DNA from: an uncultured Clostridia bacterium
GTDB taxonomy: Bacteria; Bacillota; Clostridia; Christensenellales; Borkfalkiaceae
Direction of reading: 5' to 3'
NCBI GenBank assembly: GCA_944368215.1
Contig: CALVWX010000004.1
Span: 35,512-99,511 of the forward strand
DNA length: 64,000 nucleotides
Part shown: one piece after another, positions 34,520 to 42,980 of the stretch
How the letters are laid out: each line of letters opens with the position of its first letter
Position numbering within the stretch: position 1 is the stretch's first letter
The notes under the pieces: generated by a model
Seen by the model: the letters and a program-made list of their open reading frames with translations, nothing else
Databases searched by the model: none
Told to the model about the DNA's origin: nothing
Position numbers and translations under genes: made by a program

Positions 34520-34548
34520 ATTTTAATACCAAAAGTCCGCGTTGTCAA
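34520..34548 (-). promoter_or_regulatory. Promoter of the GGDEF gene
   Basis: TTGACA (34543-34548), 17-nt spacer, TAAAAT (34520-34525) on the minus strand. Confidence 0.8.
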
Positions 34549-34603
34549 TACTCATTTTCAATAAAAACGGCCTGCGGCAATAAAAATCGATACATGCAAA
34601 AAG

Positions 34604-34629
34604 TTGCGGCGCCCGCATGGGCGCCGCAA
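34604..34629 (-). terminator. Terminator of the surface protein gene
   Basis: Perfect 11-bp arms (34604-34614, 34619-34629, loop GCAT) followed by CTTTTTG on the minus strand. Confidence 0.85.
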
Positions 34630-34648
34630 ACGCTGTCATATTCGCAGC

Positions 34649-37123
34649 TTATTTATTTTTCTTTTTGCTCTTCTTTGCCTTGCTCTCCACCTGTTCGGCG
34701 ATCACGTCTATATCGCCCTTATCCTTGGGCTTGACGATTAGGAGCACGACAAAAGCTATCAGGCATGCGCCCGCAACCGAGAAGAGTACTATTGCGGCCA
34801 CGTTGTTCTGCACCCAGTTGTCCTCGCCGTAAATTTCTGCGGCGCGGGCCGAAGCGCGGACGACGAGGAAGCTGTCGGTCACGGCGTTGGAAAGGCCGGT
34901 ATCTTTGAGCGTGAGACGAACTACGTAGTATTCCGAAGGGTTCTGGGGAACAAATGTGACGTTTGTGGAGTTCCATTCGTAATCGGCATACTGTTCGTCG
35001 TCGGTGACGAGAGTGAAGTACTGCCTCGTATTCTCCACGCCTTCGTAGCGGTTGAAGAAGAGATCTTCGATATTGGCGATAACTTCGTCGTACGTAAGGT
35101 CTATGCCCGTATCGGCGTAGAGTGCGTCGCGGTCGAAGATATAAAGGTTATACGCCGTGGAATATGTGCCGGATACGCCCGTTATGTCGAAGGAAGCGCT
35201 GTTGTATGTGGAACCGACGTAGCCGACAGACTGAATATCGGGCTTTTCGACGGTCGCAGCCTTATAGGACACCGTCACTTCGAAGCGGGGCAGAAGGTCG
35301 GCGTAATCGTCCTCCCATATATCGTCGGCCGAAAGTTCGGAATATACGGGGTTGCCGTCGTCGACGTCGGAGATATACCTCATGCCGTTTTCGGCGGCAT
35401 CGGTGGCGTAAATGGTGAAGCGGTATGTTATATCTGCTTCGGATACGGTGAGCGCAAGCTGGTTATATGCGAGCGCAGAGGTAGAGCTTTCAGAGCTTGC
35501 GCTGTAATAAATACGGTAAGACAAGTCGGTGTATCCGCCGAGGTTGTCTGAGATATAGCCCGCAAAATCGGGCAGATAGAGGTTGGCTTCCGAGCTTGCG
35601 TACAGACCGTCGGGGTAATTTTCGGCGATGTACTCGTCTATTTTATACTGATAATAGGCCTGAACCGCGGCAACATATTTCTGATAATTTTCGGGGGTGT
35701 TGACGACAAAATCTTCGGCGCTGACTTCATTAATGAGAGCAACGTCGTTAGCGTCGGCGTCTGCGGGGAAATCGCTGAAATCGACGGCGCCTGTCTTGGT
35801 GTAAGTTGCGCCCTGAAGGTCTTCTACTATTCTTATGAATGTGCTGCCGACCGAAGAGGATGCGTCGGTTTTAAGGTCTGCAATGTCCACCCTGTACTCT
35901 GCGGGGACGTACCAGTCCATGAACACATAGTCGGACTGCGCCCTAGTGGAGGTTGTATCCCTTACGTACAGGCAGACCTTTGCAAGGCCGTAAGTTTTGT
36001 AGCCGTCTATTTCTGCGATGCCGCTGTCCGTAAGGTCAGGGACGTAAGTGTCGGCGTCGCGCAGCAGTCTGTAGTCGGACGAGGTGGTTATTTCCATGAA
36101 GAGGCCGGCCTCTTCGGACGTATCGTTGTAATTGAGGTCGGACGACGAGAACTGGTCGTACGTGAGCACGTAATAGTTGACCGTCGTTCTGGGCGACGAA
36201 GTTATTACGTCTATAACGGTATAGTCGATATCGACCGCTTCGCCGTAAGTGAGGTAATTTACGCCGTTGTCGAGGCAGACGACGGGAGCCTGGTCATCGT
36301 GTATTGTGCCGCCCGTGAGAGTGCCTTCGTCGGTCGTTTCGGCGCCGAACACTTCAAAGCTCTGGCCGTTGAGCGAATACATTATCATCTCGCTCTCGGC
36401 ATCGTCGGCCGCGTCCTCCGCAAAGGTCGCGCTGAAGGTCAGAGGCGTTGCGGCGGAATCGCCCGAAGAGACGTACGAGGCGTAATTTTCGCGCACGTTG
36501 ACGAACTCGGCGGGGCTGCTCTGTCCGGCGGGCTGTCCGTTGACGATTATGGGATAGTTGCCGTTGACGTTTGAGCCGTATTCGCCGAAGGAAATGGTTA
36601 TGAACGAATAGTCGGCGAGGACGACGGAAGCCTCCTCCCCGTCCTCTATCTCCTCAGTCTGCGAAACATAGAGATTGAGGTTTTCGCCGTCGGGAACGAA
36701 TACGAGGTAGTTGTCCGAAACGCCGTCTTCGGTGAGCATATACTGCTGGGACTGGAACCTTATGACGTAGCTTTGGAAGTTGAGTTCTTCAAAGCCTATG
36801 GTCATGGAGAAAGTGTTGTGAACGCCGTTGCCCTCTTCGTCCGCGGCCCACCAGCTGTAAGCAAGGTTTTTGCGGAAGGTTATGGTTTCGTCCGCGCCTA
36901 TCTGAAAGGAGGTATAATCGGTGTAACCGTCCTCGGTGTCGTCGCTGACGCGCGTAACAGCGATATTGGCGCCGCCCACGCCGGCGTAGAACACGTTGGT
37001 GCCGGTTAAGGTTACGTCCCTGTAATCGTCGGCGGCGGCCGCAACCGTCGTAACGACCATTGCCGTTGCCGCAACTGCGCAAACGGCGGTAGCGGCGAGT
37101 AGTGAAAGTTTTGATTTCTTCAT
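34649..37123 (-). CDS. Large exported protein with C-terminal membrane anchor
   Basis: 824 residues from the ATG at 37123, which follows AAGG. Signal peptide: MKKSKLSLLAATAVCAVAATAM with cleavage near VAAAAD. The ectodomain is rich in Thr, Ser, Tyr and Asp and contains Ig/cadherin-like segments (DDQAPVVCLDNGVNYLTYGEAVDI). Near the end a membrane helix (AAIVLFSVAGACLIAFVVLLIV) is followed by a Lys-rich cytosolic tail (KAKKSKKKNK). No catalytic motif or LPxTG is seen. A surface-structural role is inferred. Well isolated, with its own promoter and terminator. Confidence 0.88.
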   Translation of the reverse strand: MKKSKLSLLAATAVCAVAATAMVVTTVAAAADDYRDVTLTGTNVFYAGVGGANIAVTRVSDDTEDGYTDYTSFQIGADETITFRKNLAYSWWAADEEGNGVHNTFSMTIGFEELNFQSYVIRFQSQQYMLTEDGVSDNYLVFVPDGENLNLYVSQTEEIEDGEEASVVLADYSFITISFGEYGSNVNGNYPIIVNGQPAGQSSPAEFVNVRENYASYVSSGDSAATPLTFSATFAEDAADDAESEMIMYSLNGQSFEVFGAETTDEGTLTGGTIHDDQAPVVCLDNGVNYLTYGEAVDIDYTVIDVITSSPRTTVNYYVLTYDQFSSSDLNYNDTSEEAGLFMEITTSSDYRLLRDADTYVPDLTDSGIAEIDGYKTYGLAKVCLYVRDTTSTRAQSDYVFMDWYVPAEYRVDIADLKTDASSSVGSTFIRIVEDLQGATYTKTGAVDFSDFPADADANDVALINEVSAEDFVVNTPENYQKYVAAVQAYYQYKIDEYIAENYPDGLYASSEANLYLPDFAGYISDNLGGYTDLSYRIYYSASSESSTSALAYNQLALTVSEADITYRFTIYATDAAENGMRYISDVDDGNPVYSELSADDIWEDDYADLLPRFEVTVSYKAATVEKPDIQSVGYVGSTYNSASFDITGVSGTYSTAYNLYIFDRDALYADTGIDLTYDEVIANIEDLFFNRYEGVENTRQYFTLVTDDEQYADYEWNSTNVTFVPQNPSEYYVVRLTLKDTGLSNAVTDSFLVVRASARAAEIYGEDNWVQNNVAAIVLFSVAGACLIAFVVLLIVKPKDKGDIDVIAEQVESKAKKSKKKNK

Positions 37124-37191
37124 AACAGACCTTATATTGAGAGACTTGGTTGTAAAAACGCATGCGCGCACATGCCGCGCACACGCATTAA

Positions 37192-37220
37192 ATATTACTA
37201 TAATATAGTTGCGTTGTCAA
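37192..37220 (-). promoter_or_regulatory. Promoter of the surface protein gene
   Basis: TTGACA (37215-37220), 17-nt spacer, TAATAT (37192-37197) on the minus strand. Confidence 0.8.
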
Positions 37221-37281
37221 TCAATTTGAAAAACAGCGCACAATTTTCACCTGAAATTAACGCGCAGCGCGGCTCGGGTCG

Positions 37282-37971
37282 TTAAACTTTGATATCAAAG
37301 TTATTCCACGGCTTTTCGCCGAGCGGCGGTTCGATTTCGAAGCGCAGCTTTTCGCCCGTCGTGGGGTGGGAAAAGCGCAGCGAATACGCCCACAGCGCGA
37401 GCTTGCCTTTTACGGCGTTTTCGCCGCCGTAGCGCATGTCGCCGTAAAGCGGGCAGTTTATGGCCGCCATCTGAACGCGTATCTGGTGGGTGCGGCCCGT
37501 GTGAAGCTTTATTTCGGCAAGGCACAGCGAACCCTTCTGCCCGATGACGTTGTATTCGAGGGAGGCGAATTTCGCCCCCTCCTCCGTCTGCGTGCATACG
37601 TAGACCATATTGTTGAGCGAATTTTTGCGGAGGTAATTTTCGAGCGTGGCGCGGGGACGCGCGGGCACGCCGCAGAGCACGGCGTAATACAATTTTTCAA
37701 AACCGCCCGTGCGCATCTGTTCGGACAGCCTCGCCGCCGCCTTTGAAGTCTTTGCATACACCATCACTCCGCCCGTAGGCCTGTCCAGCCTGTGAACGAG
37801 GCCCAAAAAGACGTTGCCGGGCTTGGAATAGGTGGTTTTGATATATCGTTTTACGCAGTCGAAAAGGTTGTCGTCGCCGCTTTCATCGGGACAGCACGCC
37901 ACGTTCTGCGGCTTCATGACTACGATTATGTGGTTGTCTTCGTATAAAATTACCAATTCGTTATCTTGCAT
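37282..37971 (-). CDS. RluA-family pseudouridine synthase without S4 domain
   Basis: 229 residues. Compared with the enzyme at 13934-14740 it lacks the N-terminal S4 domain and starts directly with the catalytic fold (VILYEDNHIIVVMKPQNVAC). The active-site loop is VHRLDRPTGGVMVYAKT, then LHTGRTHQIRVQMA and YGDMRYGG. It probably modifies rRNA or tRNA uridines; the target is not predictable. ATG at 37971 behind AGG. Confidence 0.9.
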   Translation of the reverse strand: MQDNELVILYEDNHIIVVMKPQNVACCPDESGDDNLFDCVKRYIKTTYSKPGNVFLGLVHRLDRPTGGVMVYAKTSKAAARLSEQMRTGGFEKLYYAVLCGVPARPRATLENYLRKNSLNNMVYVCTQTEEGAKFASLEYNVIGQKGSLCLAEIKLHTGRTHQIRVQMAAINCPLYGDMRYGGENAVKGKLALWAYSLRFSHPTTGEKLRFEIEPPLGEKPWNNFDIKV

Positions 37972-38016
37972 AAAATACCTGTATTTTTTATTTTGCAGGC
38001 AACGGAAAGACTGATT

Positions 38017-38892
38017 TCACTCCGCGCCGATGAATATGCCGCTGTTGCCGCAGGGCAGAGGAATGCCCTCCTGCGTGGGCAGGCCGATTTCGTAGGCGTC
38101 TACGCTGCCTTTGAAATTTTTGAGCGTGAGCTTTAAAATATTGCTGATTACGCAGGGCTGGAGCCCCGTGGTGTAGCTGTTGATGAGCACGAAAAGCGGC
38201 TTTTCGGCGAGCACCTGAGAACAGAGGGTGACGAAGTCGAAGAGGTTGTCCTCTATCTTCCACATTTCGCCGCCCGGGCCCCTGCCGTAGCTGGGGGGAT
38301 CCATGATTATGGCGTCGTAGCGGTTGCCGCGGCGTATTTCGCGCGCGACGAACTTTGCGCAGTCGTCGATTATATAGCGTATACCCGAGGATATGCCAGA
38401 AAGACGGGCGTTTTCGCCCGCGCGCTCCACCATGCCTTTGGCCGCGTCCACATGGGTGACTTCGGCGCCCGATTTGGCGCACGCGACCGACGCGCCGCCC
38501 GTATACGCAAAGAGGTTTAAAACCTTAATGCGCCTTTGGGGGTCCTTTGCCTTTGCCGCCTCGATGGCCGACCTCATTGCGTCCCAGTTGGCGGCCTGTT
38601 CGGGGAAGAGCCCCGTATGCTTGAAGCCCATGGGCTTTATTTTGAAGGCGAGGTCTTTATAATCTATCGTCCATTCTTCGGGGAAGGGTTTGCGGTAATC
38701 CCACCCCCCGCCGCCCTTGCTGCTGCGGCGGTAGACGGCGTGTATGCCGGGGTATGAATACAGGTCTTTGTCGCTTTTCCATATGACCTGCGGGTCGGGG
38801 CGGAGAAGGCAGACCTGCCCCCAGCGTTCGAGCTTCATGCCGCCGCCCGTGGCAATTATGGAATAATCTTTCCAGCCGTCGGATATCTTCAT
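38017..38892 (-). CDS. Class I SAM-dependent RNA methyltransferase (RlmI/K type)
   Basis: 291 residues from the ATG at 38892. The frame runs to 38940 but that part lies over the promoter. The Rossmann SAM site is KVLNLFAYTGGASVACAKSGAEVTHVDAA; the catalytic loop IIMDPPSYGRGPGGE (DPPxF/Y) is typical of rRNA m5C/m2G methyltransferases of the RlmI/RlmK class. No PUA domain is visible, although the first 90 residues form a beta-rich entry domain. Its promoter places the transcription start at or within 1 nt of the ATG, so the mRNA should be leaderless. Confidence 0.88.
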   Translation of the reverse strand: MKISDGWKDYSIIATGGGMKLERWGQVCLLRPDPQVIWKSDKDLYSYPGIHAVYRRSSKGGGGWDYRKPFPEEWTIDYKDLAFKIKPMGFKHTGLFPEQAANWDAMRSAIEAAKAKDPQRRIKVLNLFAYTGGASVACAKSGAEVTHVDAAKGMVERAGENARLSGISSGIRYIIDDCAKFVAREIRRGNRYDAIIMDPPSYGRGPGGEMWKIEDNLFDFVTLCSQVLAEKPLFVLINSYTTGLQPCVISNILKLTLKNFKGSVDAYEIGLPTQEGIPLPCGNSGIFIGAE

Positions 38893-38899
38893 GACAATT

Positions 38900-38928
38900 A
38901 TTATAAAATATCCGAGCGCAAAAGTAAA
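38900..38928 (-). promoter_or_regulatory. Promoter giving a leaderless mRNA (methyltransferase)
   Basis: TTTACT (38923-38928), 17-nt spacer, TATAAT (38900-38905), then only 7 nt to the ATG. No Shine-Dalgarno is present. Confidence 0.75.
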
Positions 38929-38996
38929 GCAAAAGTGCAAACGGCTTTGCCAAAAAAAGGCAGCAAAGGCCGCGTTTTAAGCGCATACAGGCAAAA

Positions 38997-39024
38997 GGGC
39001 GGCGCGGCCGCAGCCGCGCCGCCC
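38997..39024 (-). terminator. Terminator of the phage-like operon
   Basis: Perfect 12-bp arms (38997-39008, 39013-39024, loop CGCA) followed by TTTTGCCT on the minus strand, just after the last gene of the module. Confidence 0.8.
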
Positions 39025-39034
39025 CCTTGAGGAG

Positions 39035-39532
39035 CTACGTCGTAAAAGTAGACAGGTAGTTGTAAAGGCTTGTGTAATAACTGCCGAGATAGCTTTGCGC
39101 CGTTTCGTCTGCGGCGAAAAGCGCCATGCGCTCGTCGGGGTCCTCTATGCCGAGGTAATAGTCCCTTACGGTTATGTAGCGTTCGAGATATGACAGCTCA
39201 TAATCGACAATGTATCCCGTATCGTCGCTGCCGCTGTCGCCCGTCTCGCCGTCGTTGGTGGGTTCGCTCAGACTCATGTTGAAGATGAGCTGCTCTTTGA
39301 GCTTTTCCACCTGATAGTCGTACTCGGCTTCGAGTTCGGCCTTCTTGTCGGGATAAACCGAGGCATAGAAAATGTTGTTTGTCTTGCACAGGTTGTAAAA
39401 GGCAGTAAGGTCCTTCTGCAGCTGGCGGGTAAGCTCGTTTTTATTCTGCTGCGCCGTGCGCAACAATTTGAGTTGAATGGTGGAGAGCGCTTCGGCTTCC
39501 TCTTCGGTTAGGTCGATTATGTCGAAATCCAT
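39035..39532 (-). CDS. Small coiled protein, last gene of the phage module
   Basis: 165 residues from the ATG at 39532, which follows GGAGG. The first half is strongly helical (LTEEEAEALSTIQLKLL and NELTRQLQKDLTAFYNL, then KAELEAEYDYQVEKLKEQ), with a Gly/Asp/Thr-rich linker and a Tyr-rich C-terminus. It occupies the position of the P22 tail needle (gp26), but similarity is only positional and compositional. It could instead be a host-specific assembly factor. Confidence 0.75.
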   Translation of the reverse strand: MDFDIIDLTEEEAEALSTIQLKLLRTAQQNKNELTRQLQKDLTAFYNLCKTNNIFYASVYPDKKAELEAEYDYQVEKLKEQLIFNMSLSEPTNDGETGDSGSDDTGYIVDYELSYLERYITVRDYYLGIEDPDERMALFAADETAQSYLGSYYTSLYNYLSTFTT

Positions 39533-39533
39533 T

Positions 39534-40778
39534 TTACACCTCCGCCAAAGCTCTGACCGCATTCAGCCTGCCCTGCGCCTGCACGGTAAATTCAAAGCTG
39601 TGTCCGCCAATGTTGACGGTGTGCGGGCCGCCGCCAGAAAAGGAGCGTTCAACCCCGTCGCACACGATTGTCACGTCTGCGCCGCCTTCGCACGAAAGCT
39701 CTATCTGCTTTAAATACGCGTGCCGCGCGCCGCCCGGCCGCACTTTACCCGAACGCCATACGCCGCTGCCGCCGCGCGAAAGCTTTTTTACCGAAGTTCC
39801 GCACACGGCGTAAACGCCGTCGGGGCCGCAGAAGAGCGCATCGGGGCAGATATCGCACACCGCGCCTCCGCCGGAAGACGCGTCGTAGCAGTAGATGCGG
39901 CCGTCGCCGAGGTATTTGTCGTTGCAGACGGCGAAATATCTGTCGCCGCACGCCGCCGCGAAGGACGGAGAGGAAATTCTTCCGCCCGTGAAAGAGGCAA
40001 GGCGCTCGATACCCGAGCCGTTGAAGGCGTAGAGCCCGCCCGCCGTGCAGAAGAAAATTCTGCCGTCACAAATGGCGCAGCTTTCGCCGATGATGCCTTC
40101 GGCGGAGAGGTAACCCGCCGTGGCGTCCACCTTGTAATTCTGCGGGTCGCCGTAGGCGTGAATTACCGTTATGCCGCGTTCGCGCACGGCGATGAGCCTT
40201 TCCTTATAGCTGTAAAGCTTAAGGACGGCTCCGCCGTCGGCGGGAAGAAATGTATATCCGCTTCCGTTTATGCCCTCTTCCCAGTCGACGGCGTGCGACG
40301 CCGCCCACCACAGCCTGAGCCCGTCGGAATAGTCCCTCGCGAAAAATCTGCCGCAATGCTCGCACCCGTCGTAAAAGCGGTGCACGCACTCCGTGGAGCC
40401 GTGGCCGAAGCCGTTATAGAAATGCATGTTGTACCCGTCGGCGAGAATTGTCGCCGCATATGTGTTTATGTACATATCTGCAAAGAAGGGCCGCTGGCCG
40501 AGATTTTCCGCCATCTTCACATATGAAGAAGCGCCTTTTTCAAGGTAATGCGCCGCGCCGTCCGCAATAACGAAGAGCGCGCCGTTGCCGGGCGAATAAT
40601 GCGCAGACGTGACCCCCTCCGGACAATCGGCAAATGTGCTTTGCACGGCACATACTGCGGGGGTAAACGTTCCGTCTTCCTCAATTAAATTGACGGTGTA
40701 CAGCGTTTGGTCCGACAGGTTGCACGTAACCTGTTCCGAAGAGCGGGAGGCGACTTTCTTTTCTGAACGTATCTTCAC
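39534..40778 (-). CDS. Beta-propeller-like phage tail hub (gp10/nozzle-like)
   Basis: 414 residues from a GTG at 40778 preceded by GGAGG and overlapping the upstream stop (GTGA). The ATG at 40874 would overlap the adaptor gene by 100 nt. The chain consists of repeating beta blades (GALFVIADGAAHYLEKG, then GRIFFCTAGGLYAFNG and DRYFAVCNDKYLGDGRIYCY), as expected for a propeller. The C-terminal 80 residues form a separate beta domain. Size and position match P22 gp10 (tail hub). Identification is by synteny and fold impression. Confidence 0.7.
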   Translation of the reverse strand: MKIRSEKKVASRSSEQVTCNLSDQTLYTVNLIEEDGTFTPAVCAVQSTFADCPEGVTSAHYSPGNGALFVIADGAAHYLEKGASSYVKMAENLGQRPFFADMYINTYAATILADGYNMHFYNGFGHGSTECVHRFYDGCEHCGRFFARDYSDGLRLWWAASHAVDWEEGINGSGYTFLPADGGAVLKLYSYKERLIAVRERGITVIHAYGDPQNYKVDATAGYLSAEGIIGESCAICDGRIFFCTAGGLYAFNGSGIERLASFTGGRISSPSFAAACGDRYFAVCNDKYLGDGRIYCYDASSGGGAVCDICPDALFCGPDGVYAVCGTSVKKLSRGGSGVWRSGKVRPGGARHAYLKQIELSCEGGADVTIVCDGVERSFSGGGPHTVNIGGHSFEFTVQAQGRLNAVRALAEV

Positions 40779-41335
40779 AGCCACCTCCTCGGGGGAACGC
40801 GCCCCCTGACGGGCAAAAGGGACAGCTGCCTGTCTATTTCGGAACGGTACTTCCCCTCCCACATTTCCGCGCACGAAACGTCGCCCGCTATGAGCATGTA
40901 TTCCGCCACGACGCCGCAGCAGACGAGATAAGCGCCCACTGCGCCTTCGGGATAGCCGAACTCGTCTTCAAGCGACAACCTTGAGGGTACGTACTCGTAC
41001 TCCACCTCCACGCTTTCGCCGTCACAGACGAGTTTCAGGGGTTCAACGCGCCATCTCACCTTTTTTCCGTTGCTCGTCACGCGCAGAATTCTGTACGGCG
41101 TGAGTGCAAAGGACGAAAAGGCGAATTCGCCCGAGACAGAGGACATCGCCTGCACGGTTCTGAGCGGAAAATAGCCGCGCGCGAGCTCGTCCATGACCGC
41201 GTTCAGACAGAGCAGCATGGCGCGCTGCATGCGCAGCACTTCGTCGTCGGGCTCGCCGCCTTCGCATTGCTCGGCGGCGTCCGCCCTGCCCGCCATGCGC
41301 ATGGCGTCGCAAATAAGTTGTTTAACCTGCATCAT
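40775..41335 (-). CDS. Head-to-tail adaptor protein (gp4-like)
   Basis: 186 residues; start at 41335 (or ATG 41332) behind AGGAGG. The N-terminal helices (QVKQLICDAMRMAGRADAAE and RMQRAMLLCLNAVMDELARG) precede a beta segment (FALTPYRILRVTSNGKKVRW) and a C-terminal helical part with MWEGKYRSEIDRQL. This is the layout of portal-binding adaptor proteins; P22 gp4 is 166 residues and follows the coat gene, as here. No muramidase motif was recognised. Confidence 0.7.
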   Translation of the reverse strand: MMQVKQLICDAMRMAGRADAAEQCEGGEPDDEVLRMQRAMLLCLNAVMDELARGYFPLRTVQAMSSVSGEFAFSSFALTPYRILRVTSNGKKVRWRVEPLKLVCDGESVEVEYEYVPSRLSLEDEFGYPEGAVGAYLVCCGVVAEYMLIAGDVSCAEMWEGKYRSEIDRQLSLLPVRGRVPPRRWL

Positions 41336-41381
41336 TCACCTCCTTTATAAATTCGCCGCCCAAAATTTCCGCCGCGCGGCC

Positions 41382-42533
41382 TCAGCCCGTAACCCTCACG
41401 AGGCCTTGGGCGTAAGGCCTTTTGCAGATGAGTTCGGCATACTTTACGAGGGTGGCCGTGTACGCCGCCTTGCCCGCCACGCGGGTGAGTATTCTGCCGC
41501 CGTCGTCTTCCATCCACTCCCAGTCGCAGAGCTGGCAGAGCACGAAGTCTTCGGGATTGAGAAGGTAAATGTTGTTCGCGGGGCAGAATCTGTCGGCATA
41601 GACGGGGATATCGTTGACATACACACCTGTATATCCCGCAGTTATTTCGGGCGAGCTTATCACGCGCATGCTGTTGAAGAGCGACGCGAGCTTGCCGCGC
41701 ATGGCATGCGAACAGATTATCATCCTGACCTTGCCTCCGCGCTCTTCGAGTTCTTCGATGGCCGCGGTAATGTCTCCTTCAGTCAGCTCGTCGACATTTG
41801 CCACGTAGGGATTGAAGAAGGGATTGGAGCTCTTTGCATAGCCGTAGAGGCTGGTGTCATCGAATATTGCCGCAAGTCCGGTAATTTCCTTGCCGAGAAC
41901 GCCGCTTATGACGACGGGATAGCCGACAAGGTCGGAATAGTCGCTGATCGCCTCGGAGAGCACAATAGTGTTGGTTTTAGTGTTGACCGAAACAATCTGC
42001 ACCTTTTGCTTGACTACAGAATCGAGCGTTATTTCGGCTATATCCACCACGAGCCCCTGATACCAGCTTTTTGTATTGTCGAGTTTGAAAGTATTGGAGT
42101 TTGTGGCTGAAACTATACGGCCTATCAGACCGTTGCCGTCGCCGAAGAGCATGCGCGAAAAGCTTGCCTTTGCGTCGGCGACGAGGCCTTCCATTTCGGC
42201 GTTGAGAAGGTTGACGAACGCGCCGGACGAATCCTGCGAGGCGCGCATGGCCTTATCCGAAATGGTAACGGTGCCGAATATGTTTTTTAGGGGCATGGTG
42301 ACGTCGTAGTAACTGTTGCCCGCCGATTCGGGAAGTTCGCCGTCCTCTTCGGCCGTGAGCACCCTGTTGTTATTGCCCTTTATGAGCGCGCACCTGGCGT
42401 TTTTGCCGTAGACATACTGCGTGCTTTTTTCGATGGCGCTGTAGAAGGGCGAAATGCCTTCGTTGAGCTGACCGGATACGGCGTCGAGATAATAATCCTT
42501 TAAAGCCGCGTCTGCATTTGCTAATGTAATCAC
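41382..42533 (-). CDS. Major capsid protein (HK97 fold)
   Basis: 383 residues. The order and composition fit HK97-fold coat proteins: an N-terminal helix (LKDYYLDAVSGQLNEGISPFYS), an E-loop-like strand pair, spine helix (DSSGAFVNLLNAEMEGLVADAKASF), P-domain, and a late MIICSHAMRGKLASLF segment with NIYLLNPEDF. About the length of P22 and similar coat proteins, with no protease gene nearby, consistent with scaffold-driven assembly. It follows the scaffold gene by 4 nt. Confidence 0.88.
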   Translation of the reverse strand: MITLANADAALKDYYLDAVSGQLNEGISPFYSAIEKSTQYVYGKNARCALIKGNNNRVLTAEEDGELPESAGNSYYDVTMPLKNIFGTVTISDKAMRASQDSSGAFVNLLNAEMEGLVADAKASFSRMLFGDGNGLIGRIVSATNSNTFKLDNTKSWYQGLVVDIAEITLDSVVKQKVQIVSVNTKTNTIVLSEAISDYSDLVGYPVVISGVLGKEITGLAAIFDDTSLYGYAKSSNPFFNPYVANVDELTEGDITAAIEELEERGGKVRMIICSHAMRGKLASLFNSMRVISSPEITAGYTGVYVNDIPVYADRFCPANNIYLLNPEDFVLCQLCDWEWMEDDGGRILTRVAGKAAYTATLVKYAELICKRPYAQGLVRVTG

Positions 42534-42536
42534 TTT

Positions 42537-42980
42537 TTATCTCCTTTTATTAAGAAATTGTTGCGCGAGCGCGCCCGCTTCCTGAACGGTTGCGGGGGTC
42601 GCGCGGCGGGCGGAAACTTTTACTCCGCCCGAAATTAAGGGCACGCTTTTGTTTTTCGCAGCGTTTTCAAGGTATTCGGCGATGATTTTTGCCTTTACTT
42701 CCTCATCCTTTTCAACCGCTTCGAGCAGCTGCGCGCCCGTCAGCCCGGACTGCGGGGGAGGAGTTTGGGTTTCCGACGGGGCGGCCGACTCCTCCTTTGC
42801 CGCTTTTTCCAGCTCCTTAAGCCGTTGGCTGCGTCGGGTAAACTCGGCCTCAAGGCTGGAATATGCTTCGAGCAGGGCATCCACATCTTTGAATTTACCC
42901 AGTCCTGACGCAGCCTGAGTTTTTTCTTCCGCCTCCGCGGTGTCTGCCGTGACCTGAGTTTTAGTTGTGGTGTTATCCAT
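42537..42980 (-). CDS. Phage scaffolding protein
   Basis: 147 residues, low-complexity and charged (VTADTAEAEEKTQAASGLGKF, then a coiled SLEAEFTRRSQRLKELEKAA) with a basic C-terminus (KVSARRATPATVQEAG, ending NKRR). Between portal and coat, overlapping the portal gene by 8 nt. These are the hallmarks of an internal scaffold that templates procapsid assembly. Confidence 0.8.
   Translation of the reverse strand: MDNTTTKTQVTADTAEAEEKTQAASGLGKFKDVDALLEAYSSLEAEFTRRSQRLKELEKAAKEESAAPSETQTPPPQSGLTGAQLLEAVEKDEEVKAKIIAEYLENAAKNKSVPLISGGVKVSARRATPATVQEAGALAQQFLNKRR

Noticed and set aside
39720-40526. A 268-codon plus-strand frame opposite the phage nozzle-like gene
   Set aside because: No promoter or ribosome site, Ala/Arg-biased shadow composition, and the opposite frame has coherent beta repeats.
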